Source: Cannabis sativa (lineage: Eukaryota; Streptophyta; Magnoliopsida; Rosales; Cannabaceae). Taken from it: DNA of 64,000 bases. Positions 34,133 through 44,158 of this stretch are shown here, piece by piece (the stretch's first letter is position 1; each line of letters starts with the position of its first letter). The DNA lies in the NCBI RefSeq assembly GCF_029168945.1, contig NC_083606.1, positions 17,324,041-17,388,040 on the forward strand, given 5' to 3'. The notes below the pieces were generated by a model that did not search any database, was not told the origin of the DNA, and saw nothing but the letters and a program-made list of their open reading frames with translations. The translations under genes were made by a program, and so were the position numbers.

Positions 34133-36417
34133 TGTAACACCCTAACTAACATACGCATATTACGTGATTTTTAAACATGCTGTGTAGCTCGTTGCTAATC
34201 AACGAGGTTTATGGAAAACGTGATTAATTAAAATTTTTGCTTTTTAATTAAACTTATAAAATAATATTACAAAAGACTCGGGATCCCGATTACAAAATCA
34301 TTTACAAAAAGATTTAACTGTTTAAACAAAATAATTGTCGCCTAACGACTAGTTACAAAATCAGCCTCGCTGTCCCGAGGATCGTACTCTCCAGGCCTAA
34401 CCGCCCCGACATGTACAACCTTCATAAGCTCGCTCACGGTCCATCAGCTTTAGCCTTGCCTTTACCTACACATAAACGTAGAGCTGTGAGTCGACAGACT
34501 CAGTAAGAAAAGCATAATAATACTCATACATAAATCTCGGTCATGATCAGACGCCCATACCCCTGATCACAACCCTAACTGCCGTGTCCAACACGATACT
34601 GAGTCCCGCTACTGCCGTGTCCAACACGGTACTGAGCCACTACTGCCGTGTCCAACACGGTACTGAGTTCTGAACGTTCATAGGGACGGTACTATTGACA
34701 CGTAACAGCATGATCGGTCGAACCGGTCATACTCCGGCTGCTGGTCATACTCCAGCTTGTACCGACGTGTTACTATATCCACCTGATCGGTCGAACTGGT
34801 CATACTCTGGCTGCTGGTCATACTCCAGCCTGTACCGACGGGATACGTCAATAGTACGGAACCACCAACCAAGTGTCAGCCTGATCGGTCGAACCGGTCA
34901 TACTCCGGCTGCTGGTCATACTCCGGCTGTCATGCAGACGTGACAGGATTGGATGGTTCGAAGCCAACATACATAACTAATGTAATCCACAGGCTTCCTA
35001 CATGTACACTAAACATGTAATCTACATATGCATACTGTTATACTAATCTTACCTGGATTCCGAATACAGGTGTGCCGGTCAACCTGACTGGAACTTTAAC
35101 TGCGCGGCGGATTACAGGCTCCTAAACCATAAAAATCACAACACTATAAGTGACACGCTAAATCACTTCCCGGGGACTTAAACTAGGAACTAAAAGTTTC
35201 CCTATCGATAAAAAGCATGGCAATACCCCCTAAAACATAAAATCGAGGAAATCTAGGGTTTCTGAAAATTCCCCAACCGGTAGACTGGTTCTGCAGAGAT
35301 TCCGGTTCCTCGCAGGAATTTTTCAAAAATTCATAACTCGATCAATTCTAACCCAAATCACACAAGATCTTCCAGACCTGTTCTATATGACCCAAATAAC
35401 CATTCAAAGGCAACAAAACCACCCAGAACTCACAGAATCACAAAACACCATTAAAGACCAAGCTTTGAGTTCCAAAACTCAAACTTGGTTAGAATCCACT
35501 AACATCCAATCAAACTAGATCAAACCTACATAATCATGCATAACTAAGCCTCTGAAAATGAAAACAACCAACTACAACAAGTAATTACAGATTCCACATA
35601 TATCTTCAAAATCAAAGCTTTTGAACAAAATCTCATAAACTTGAACCAAGTAACTAGCATGCATGAAACCTACTTAATTCCATTCAATTCAAACATAGAA
35701 AATCATAGAAAACAACCCTAAACTACAGCAGCAACAAACTCAAAATCATCATGCATTTACTCATCTTTATTTCATCAAAATTCAACAATTTTTAAAGAAA
35801 CAATGAAGAGGAGCTAACCTAGCTTGAAGAATGCTTAGATTGGAAGAGAAATTGCTTGAAAATCAAAGCAAGAACCTAACTCCTTGCACCCACACACTCA
35901 GCCGAGAGAGAGAGGAAAAGAGAGAGAGTGTTTTGAATTTTCTAACTTTGTGATTTTTTTGTAAAATGAAAATGAATAACATGCAACAACTTACTCTTTG
36001 TTTCAGCCAACATTTAATATCAATTAACACTTATTTTTCAATTAATAACTCATTAGAAGACAAAATACTAATGGGGCAAAAAGACCATTTTGCCCCTCCA
36101 CACTAAAACCACATAAATAACACTAAATGGGTATTTTTGGGAAATTCTAAATTCCCGGCCATTCCCGACATTCCCAATGTCTAATAAACCGTCCCAAACT
36201 ACTAACATACTAAGTTGTGATTTCTACTGAGCCAAACACGAGGTTCCAAAATACCGGGCACCGGAATGCAAAATTATGCAAACTACTACATGACATAAAA
36301 ATGCATCTCTGAATTCAATAAATAACAGTATAATAAATTATTTAAATGGCTATAAATAATTTCATAATTAATCATAATTAATTGCTAATTTCCAAATTAA
36401 ACTAAGCGGGCTTTGCA
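34133..36417 (-). repeat. 3' LTR of gypsy element
   Basis: TGTAACACCC...GGCTTTGCA, 2285 bp. It contains three copies of a TGCCGTGTCCAACACG-type unit (about 34580-34665) and three copies of a ~90-bp unit with GATCGGTCGAACCGGTCATA (about 34710-34930). Compared with the 5' LTR it lacks 54 bp near 35290. The open frames at 34678-34943 are artefacts of these repeats. Confidence 0.92.
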
Positions 36418-36431
36418 ACTATCCCCCCCTT
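36418..36431 (-). other. Polypurine tract of gypsy element
   Basis: The minus strand reads AAGGGGGGGATAGT directly against the 3' LTR. Confidence 0.75.
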
Positions 36432-36502
36432 AAAAGGATTTCGTCCCCGAAATCTAACCTGAATAACTCCGGATATTGAGCTCTCATATCTGACTCTAGC
36501 TC

Positions 36503-39500
36503 CTAGGTGGCTTCCTCCACCTTGCTGTTTCTCCAGAGAACTTTGACCAACGCTATGGTCTTATTCCGAAGGACTTTATCCTTTTTATCCAGGATCTGCA
36601 CTGGCTGTTCCTCATAAGTCATGTCTGGCTGTAGCTCAAGGCTCTCATAACTGAGTATATGAGAGGGATCTGAAACGTATTTTCTCAACAACGAGACATG
36701 GAATACGTTGTGAACTGCTGATAAAGCTAGAGGCAATGCTAACCGGTATGCCACTTGACCTATCTTCTCGAGAATCTCGAAAGGTCCTGTAAATCTAGGG
36801 CATAACTTGCCTCTTTTCCCGAAACGTTTAATCCCCTTCATCGGAGATACCCGTAAAAACACATGGTCCCATACTTGGAACTCAACATCTATGCGTTTCG
36901 GATCTGCGTAACTCTTCTGTCTGCTCTGTGAGGCAAGCATTCTAGCTTTTATCTTCTCTATTGCCTCATTGGTCCGCTGCACTGACTCTGGACCTAGGTA
37001 TTTCCTCTCCCCTGTCTCATCCCAGTGGATGGGAGATCTACATTTCCTACCGTATAACAGTTCATAGGGAGCCATCCCTATCGTACTCTGGTAACTGTTG
37101 TTGTAAGAAAATTCTATCAACGGTAGATACTTATTCCATGAGCCTTCGAAATCCATAACATAGGCTCGCAACATGTCCTCCAATATCTGAATTGTCCTTT
37201 CGGACTGACCATCTGTCTGAGGATGGAATGCTGTACTGAATTTCAGCTTTGTACCCATTGCTCGTTGCAAACTTTTCCAAAATTTGGAGGTGAACTTCGG
37301 ATCCCTGTCCGAAGACTTCGGTACCCCGTGAAGTCTTACTATCTCTCTGACATACAACTCTGCCAACTGATCCACTGTAAATGTTGTTCTAACCGACAGA
37401 AAATGAGCAGATTTCGTAAATCGATCCACCACTACCCAGATGGAATCATGCAAACCCGTGGTCCTAGGTAACCCGACCACAAAATCCATCGTGATATCTT
37501 CCCATTTCCATTCTGGTAGGGTTAGAGGCTGCAACAACCCTGCTGGTCTCTGATGTTCAGCCTTAATTTGCTGATAGGTGAGGCATCTCGATACGAATTC
37601 TACCAAATTCTTCTTCATACCGCTCCACCAGAAGTACGGTTTCAAATCTTGGTACATCTTAGTGGTGCCGGGATGCAGAGAATACAGGGTAGAATGAGCC
37701 TCCTCAAAGATCTCATTCTTAAGTTCCACACTATTTGGAACACAAACCCTAGCTTTATACAAAAGCATCCCGTTATCTGACACTGAAAAGTCCTTAGCTT
37801 GACCAGCCAACACCTCATCTCTGATCTTCACTAACTCTGGATCCGTCATCTGAGCGAATTTTATTCTTTCCAACAGGTCAGATTGCAGCGTTAAGTTGTG
37901 AAGCTGACCTACCACAAACTCAATGCTGGATCTAACCATATCCTCTGCTAGCTGACGTGAGATCTGAACCATACTAGCTACTTGCCCGGGACCCTTTCTG
38001 CTCAGGGCATCGGCCACTACATTGGCCTTTCCGGGGTGATAGAGGATCTCACAGTCGTAATCTTTCACTAATTCCAACCAACGCCTTTGTCTCATATTCA
38101 AATCCTTTTGAGTAAAGAAATACTTGAGACTTTTATGGTCGGTATAGATTTCGCACTTTTCTCCGTAAAGGTAATGTCGCCAAATCTTCAATGCAAAAAC
38201 CACTGCGGCCAACTCTAGATCATGAGTCGGGTATCGCTGTTCATAATCCTTTAACTGACGGGAGGCATAAGCGATAACCCGATCGGCTTGCATCAATACA
38301 CACCCCAAACCCTGTTTGGATTCGTCACAATAAACTACGAACTTCTCCTTGTCCGAAGGCAAAGCTAGCACTGGAGCGGTAATCAACCTCTGTTTTAGCT
38401 CCTGAAAACTAGCTTCGCACTTATCTGACCAGATAAACCGCTGATTTTTCTTTGTAAGTTCGGTTAGGGGCATTGATATTTTAGAGAACCCTTCGACGAA
38501 CCTACGGTAGTACCCAGATAAACCCAAGAAGCTTCTGATCTCTGTCACTGTCTTCGGTCTCGGCCAATCCCTGACGGATTCAATCTTCCCGGGATCCACC
38601 TTGATCCCATCTTTGCTCACAATGTGCCCTAGGAAGGACACCTGAGATAGCCACAACTCACATTTCTTGAACTTGGCATAAAGCTTGTGTTCTCGAAGCC
38701 GTTGCAGTACCATCTGAAGATGTAATTCATGCTCCTCCTCTGATTGAGAGTACACGAGGATGTCGTCGATAAACACAATCACACAGATATTGAGGAAATC
38801 CTTGAATACTCTATTCATCAAGTCCATGAATGCTGCAGGAGCATTGGTTAGTCCGAATGACATAACCAGAAATTCGTAATGTCCATACCTAGTGCGGAAA
38901 GCCGTCTTCGGAATGTCCTCCTCTCGGATTCTCAACTGATGATAACCCGAACGGAGATCAATCTTAGAAAAGACTGTCTTCCCCTGAAGCTGATCGAACA
39001 AATCATCGATCCTAGGTAATGGATATTTATTCTTCACCGTCAGCTTGTTCAATTCCCTGTAGTCGATGCACATCCTCATAGATCCATCCTTCTTCTTGAC
39101 GAATAAAACCGGGGCTCCCCAGGGTGACACACTGGGCCGAATAAACCCTATGTCAAGCAACCCTTGGAGCTGAATCTTTAATTCCTTAAGTTCAGCTGGA
39201 GCCATTCTATACGGGGCTTTGGAAACCGGTTCCACCTCTGGTGCCAAATCTATCACGAAGTCAATCTCTCGCTGAGGTGGTAACCCTGGAAGTTCTTTGG
39301 GAAAAACATCCAAAAATTCCCGAACCACCTTGATGTCCTCTGGCCAAATGGTATCTGGCCGAGTGGTGTCCACCACCACGGCCAGAAACCCTAAGCATCC
39401 GCCGTGCAATAAATCTCTAGCTGACATGGCCGAAATCACCGGGATTCGAGATCCCTGAACTGAACCAACAAACACAAATGGTTCTTCACTTTCCGGTTGG

Positions 39501-39835
39501 AAGATCACCATCTTCCTTTTACAGTCAATGCTCGCCGAATATTTAGATAGGAAATCCATTCCTAAAATAATATCAAACTCTACTAAATTCATCTCTATCA
39601 GATCAGCACTTAACTCCCTACCATCTATCCTGATCGGCATAGACCTAATCCATCTGTTGGAGATAACCAACTCTCCACCAGGTAATAGGGTTCCAAACCC
39701 TGATTCATAACTATCGCACGGTCTATCCAATTTACTAAGGACTCTGGTCGCCACATAAGAATGTGTAGCCCCAGAATCAAACAGCACTGAATATAGCGAG
39801 TTATTAATAGAAAGGCGACTGTGACAGGCGGATGG
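36503..39835 (-). pseudogene. pol: Ty3/gypsy pol: protease, reverse transcriptase, RNase H, integrase
   Basis: The open frame extends to 40270, but its first ~150 codons are a shadow of gag; homology starts near 39835. In order: protease with Leu-Phe-Asp-Ser-Gly-Ala-Thr-His (about 39775); RT with Lys-Lys-Asp-Gly-Ser and catalytic Phe-Ile-Asp-Asp-Ile-Leu-Val-Tyr (about 38760); RNase H with Tyr-Cys-Asp-Glu-Ser and Thr-Asp-His-Lys-Ser-Leu; and integrase with His-Pro-Gly and His-Pro-Gln-Thr-Asp-Gly-Gln. Lesions are visible. The integrase zinc-finger pair normally Cys-x2-Cys reads Cys-Leu-Thr-Tyr (about 37575). Two residues are missing just before Ser-Asp-Arg-Asp (about 37310). The frame ends at a TAG where the family has a Trp codon (36503-36505), cutting off the last part of the chromodomain-like tail. 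Confidence 0.93.
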
Positions 39836-41130
39836 TGGCATGCATCGGCTGAGTGATGGCGAACACCGTGGCTGGAGTGGGTATCGCCGGAGCTCTCGGT
39901 ACTTCTGATCGGAGCTGGGGACAGTCCCTCTTGAAGTGTCCGGGCATGCCACAGTGAAAGCATCCCTGACCTTTGCACTCACCCCGATGGTGCCTTTTGC
40001 AGCTAGGGCACTCGGGATAGGAGAATCGGGTCTCAGTACCACCAGGATGACTCCCTCTGTTCTGGTTCCCCCGGAACCTCTTGTTCTGACTCGAGCCACC
40101 GGAAGCAGTGGGTGCTCTCTTCCTCTTATCAATGGCCGAACCGCTACTCCCCCTGCTAGAGCCTGATGCAGGAGGAGTAGGAGCCCCGCCACTCGCCAGA
40201 GTACTAGCTGACTCCGACGTACACCCAACTGCGCCCTCAGCTCGCAGTGCCTTCTCCACCATCTGAGCATAGGTGGTGCTGTCGTCCGTGGTGATCATCA
40301 AGTCGTGTTTGATCTTCGCATTTAAGCCATCAAGATACTTCTCTTTCTTGCTGAAGTCGGTCGGCACAATTCCCGAGGCTAACCTCGCCAACCGGTCAAA
40401 CTGAGTAGTATACTCGGTGACGCTCATATTCTCACGCTGGGTCAGGTGAGCGAACTCTTTCCTCTTGGCGCTTCTGACCGCCTCATTGTAATACTTCGCG
40501 TTGAAAAGTTCCTGGAACCTTTCCCAGGTCATGGTGGTGATGTCATGGATCTGAGACACCATATCCCACCAGACCAGAGCGTCCTCCTGGAACTGGAAAG
40601 TGGCACACACCACTCTGTCATTACCGGTGACACCCATGAAGTTCAGGATCTTGGTAATCACCGTCAGCCACTGCTCGGCTTTCATTACGTCGGGACCTCC
40701 CAAGAAAACCGGAGGTGCTTGCTTCCGGAACCGCTCGTACAAAGGTTCCAATCTATTGGCCGCCACCACTATCTCGGCACAGGCGGCGGGCGGGTGCCAC
40801 CGGAACTACGGAGCCTGGGCTGCGGGGAGCACCCTGCTGTCTTAACCTCTGAATCTTGAGGTCTTGTTCTTCAATCCGGGCTTGCATCTCCGCAAACCGA
40901 ACCTCCCAATTCTGGGCTCCCTGATCGGCTGGGGGAGCCTGGGCAGCCTGTGGCGGATTCTCATCACCCCGACTACGAGCCCTGCCTCGGGGACCTCTAC
41001 CTCGGCCCCTGACAGGTGGGGGAAACTGAGCTCCCTGACCTTGATTTGACCCCACTGAGTTGCCCTGACTCCTGGTAGTCCGCCTGGCGTCCATCTGATT
41101 AGAACCGCCTGCGAAACCAAGAGTTGGCAT
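39804..41130 (-). pseudogene. gag: Ty3/gypsy gag, broken by frameshifts
   Basis: Two open pieces lie in different frames. The N-terminal piece (41130-40753) has Arg/Gly-rich and coiled-coil-like sequence (Gln-Ala-Arg-Ile-Glu-Glu-Gln-Asp-Leu-Lys-Ile). The main piece (40769-39804) has the Retrotrans_gag pattern Trp-Trp-Asp...Trp-Glu-Arg-Phe-Gln-Glu-Leu-Phe-Asn and Tyr-Asp/Tyr-Thr-Thr-Gln-Phe-Asp-Arg-Leu, then a CCHC knuckle, [14 protein letters not shown]. Frame changes occur in the C/G-rich run near 40760-40790 and again near 39840, before protease. In related elements gag and pol form one frame, so both changes are disabling. Confidence 0.9.
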
Positions 41131-41360
41131 ATCAGGTCGTATTCAAGGAGAGCTTGCTAATGCCGCTTAATTTGGAAATTAAAAACGAAACATGCGCCTA
41201 TTCTACTATCAGGCTACTAACATGCTTCCTAACAGGCTTTTCTTTTTCATAACTGAATAAAATAAACTACTAAAGCAATAAAGGCTTACTGAACCGTGAA
41301 ACGAGCTAACTGCTGATGATGATTGTACATGTCGTGACGATCTTCGGAAGACAACCTGGC

Positions 41361-41373
41361 GGCTCTGATACCA
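41361..41373 (-). other. Primer-binding site, tRNA-iMet, of gypsy element
   Basis: The minus strand reads TGGTATCAGAGCC, a perfect 13-base match to the complement of the plant initiator tRNA-Met 3' end. It lies three bases inside the LTR. Confidence 0.9.
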
Positions 41374-41376
41374 AAT

Positions 41377-43715
41377 TATAACACCCTAACTAACATAGGC
41401 GTATTACGTGATTTTTAAACATGCTGTGCAGCTCGTTGCTAATCAACGAGGTTTATGGAAAACGTGATTAATTAAAATTTTTGCTTTTTAATTAAACTTA
41501 TAAAATAATATTACAAAAGACTCGGGATCCCGATTACAAAATCATTTACAAAAAGATTTAACTGTTTAAACAAAATAATTGTCGCCTAGCGACTAGTTAC
41601 AAAATCAGCCTCGCTGTCCCGAGGATCTTACTCTCCAGGCCTAACCGCCCCGACATGTACAACCTTCATAAGCTCGCTCATAGTCCATCAGCTTTAGCCT
41701 TGCCTTTACCTACACATAAACGTAGAGCTGTGAGTCGACAGACTCAGTAAGAAAAGCATAATAATACTCATACATAAATCCCGGTCATGATCAGACGCCC
41801 ATACCCCTGATCACAACCCTAACTGTCGTGTCCAACACGATACTGAGTCCCGCTACTGCCGTGTCCAACACGGTACTGAGCCACTACTGCCGTGTCCAAC
41901 ACGGTACTGAGTTCTGAACGTTCATAGGGACGGTACTATTGACACGTAACAGCCTGATCGGTCGAACCGGTCATACTCCGGCTGCTGGTCATACTCCAGC
42001 CTGTACCGACGTGTTACTATATCCACCTGATCGGTCGAACCGGTCATACTCCGGCTGCTGGTCATACTCCAGCCTATACCGACGGGATACGTCAATAGTA
42101 CGGAACCACCAACCAAGTGTCAGCCTGATCGGTCGAACCGGTCATACTCCGGCTGCTGGTCATACTCCAGCCTGTACCGACGTGACAGGATTGGATGGTT
42201 CGAAGCCAACATACATAACTAATGTAATCTACAGGCTTCCTACATGTACACTAAACATGTAATCTACATATGCATACTGTTATACTAATCTTACCTGGAT
42301 TCCGAATACAGGTGTGCCGGTCAACCTGACTGGAACTTTAACTGCGCGGCGGATTACAGGCTCTTAAACCATAAAAATCACAACACTATAAGTGACATGC
42401 TAAATCACTTCCCGGGGACTTAAACTATGAACTAAAAGTTTCCCTATCGATAAAAAGCATGGCAATACCCCCTAAAACATAAAATCGAGGAAATCTAGGG
42501 TTTCTGAAAATTCCCCAACCGGTAGACCGGTTCTGCAACCGGAATTCCGGTTCTGGGAATTACTGGACTCATCCGAATTCCGGTTGCACAACCGGAATTC
42601 CGATTCCTCGCAGGAATTTTTCAAAAATTCATAACTCGATCAATTCTAACCCAAATCACACAAGATCTTCCAGACCTGTTCTATATGACCCAAATAACCA
42701 TTCAAAGGCAACAAAACCACCCAGAACTCACAGAATCACAAAACACCATTAAAGACCAAGCTTTGAGTTCCAAAACTCAAACTTGGTTAGAATCCACTAA
42801 CATGCAATCAAACTAGATCAAACCTACATAATCATGCATAACTAAGCCTCTGAAAATGAAAACAACCAACTACAACAAGTAATTACAGATTCCACATATA
42901 TCTTCAACATCAAAGCTTTTGAACAAAATCTCATAAACTTGAACCAAGTAACTAGCATGCATGAAACCTACTTAATTCCATTCAATTCAAACATAGAAAA
43001 TCATAGAAAACAACCCTAAACTACAGCAGCAACAAACTCAAAATCATCATGCATTTACTCATCTTTATTTCATCAAAATTCAACAATTTTTAAAGAAACA
43101 ATGAAGAGGAGCTAACCTAGCTTGAAGAATGCTTAGATTGGAAGAGAAATTGCTTGAAAATCAAAGCAAGAACCCAGCTCCTTGCACCCACACACTCAGC
43201 CGAGAGAGAGAGGAAAAGAGAGAGAGTGTTTTGAATTTTCTAACTTTGTGATTTTTTTGTAAAATGAAAATGAATAACATGCAACAACTTACTCTTTGTT
43301 TCAGCCAACATTTAATATCAATTAACACTTATTTTTCAATTAATAACTCATTAGAAGACAAAATACTAATGGGGCAAAAAGACCATTTTGCCCCTCCACA
43401 CTAAAACCACATAAATAACACTAAAGGGGTATTTTTGGGAAATTCTAAATTCCCGGTCATTCCCTACATTCCCAATGTCTAATAAACCATCCCAAACTAC
43501 TAACATACTAAGTTGTGATTTCTACTGAGCCAAACACCGGGTTCCAAAATACCGGGCACCGGAATGCAAAAGTATGCAAACTACTACATGACATAAAAAT
43601 GCATCTCTGAATTCAATAAATAACAGTATAATAAATTATTTAAATGGCTATAAATAATTTCATAATTAATCATAATTAACTGCTAATTTCCAAATTAAAC
43701 TAAGCGGGCTTTACA
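41377..43715 (-). repeat. 5' LTR of gypsy element
   Basis: 2339 bp, matching 34133-36417. Its inner end reads TATAACACCC where the outer copy has TGTAACACCC, a change of the conserved TG. It retains a 54-bp stretch (about 42535-42590) containing several AACCGGAATTCCGGTT-like words that is absent from the other LTR. Confidence 0.92.
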
Positions 43716-43912
43716 GAGTACTGATTCGCAAGAGCTTTGTGATGCTCAGGCGATCCGAACAACAATGTCTTGGCCCAATTTAGCAACGCGATCGCAACAT
43801 TTCGATCTGAGACTTCCCATGCAGTTCTAGACCTCGCGATACTAAGATCCAACAATAGCTTTCTCTCTCCTGCATTCGTTATCAAATTAGTATCAACCTT
43901 TGATACAATATG
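43716..43912 (-). pseudogene. ZIP4: ZIP4/SPO22 fragment, 5' part
   Basis: The minus strand encodes Val-Ser-Lys-Val-Asp, then [20 protein letters not shown] and Leu-Phe-Gly-Ser-Pro-Glu-His-x-Lys-Ala-Leu. It ends Asn-Gln-Tyr-Ser at the target duplication. It continues in the same frame at 34127. No start codon region of ZIP4 is present. Homology begins near 43912, followed at higher coordinates by A/T sequence leading to the Helitron 5' end. Confidence 0.85.
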
Positions 43913-44158
43913 GCAGTTTTAAGTTTTAACCATGGTTGTCTCTTTGAGAAGAGTGAAAAGTCTGAAACGATTGAGATGAATGTTTTTTTTTTTTATATAT
44001 TTTTTTATAAGAAAAAAGTTAACGGCGTTAAAAGAACCCGTTTAAAAAAAATAAAAATTATTTTTTTGGCGTTAAAAAAAAAAAAAAAGAATCGTTAAAT
44101 CAAGAATTCCCGTTAAACCAAGAATTGCCGTTAGATAGGCACTTTTAATATATAAAGA

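Larger units (their letters stand above)
34133..43715 (-). mobile_element. Ty3/gypsy chromovirus-type LTR retrotransposon (decayed, full length)
   Basis: 9583 bp flanked by GAGTA at 34128-34132 and 43716-43720. From right to left: 5' LTR 41377-43715, tRNA-Met primer site 41361-41373, gag in two frames, pol, purine tract, 3' LTR 34133-36417. Domain order protease-RT-RNase H-integrase is that of Ty3/gypsy. The C-terminal tail has the Val-Lys-Val-Leu-Trp-Arg chromodomain-like pattern of Tekay/Del chromoviruses, so that clade is my best guess. Frameshifts in gag and between gag and pol, plus a stop at the pol end, show that it cannot encode working proteins. The LTRs are otherwise very similar apart from a 54-bp length difference. 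The insertion split a ZIP4 fragment. Confidence 0.95.
29219..44158 (-). mobile_element. Probable chimeric Helitron carrying several gene fragments (interrupted by a Ty3/gypsy element)
   Basis: The 5' end on the minus strand at 44158 reads A|TCTTTATATATTAAAAGTGCC and is nearly the same as the 5' end of the small Helitron ending at 28091. The proposed 3' end at 29219 has a perfect 9-bp hairpin (29230-29249) followed by CTCCTACTTAG|T, which is close to, but not exactly, the CTRR consensus. Removing the gypsy element at 34133-43715 leaves about 5.35 kb. Inside, all on the minus strand, are fragments of ZIP4, an FKBP exon, a duplicated unidentified exon and an RPA70-like gene end. Unrelated host exons in one orientation are typical of Helitron gene capture, and RPA-like genes are known in plant Helitrons. 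No Rep/helicase is present. Pairing of these two ends is inference; they could belong to separate elements. Confidence 0.55.

Noticed and set aside
34678..34943. Overlapping short open frames on both strands with repeated Arg-Thr-Gly-His-Thr-Pro-Ala-Ala
   Set aside because: Produced by tandem repeats inside the gypsy LTR; the same frames occur in the other LTR at 41922-42262.
36961..40859. Several plus-strand open frames across the gypsy coding region
   Set aside because: They are antisense shadows of gag and pol.
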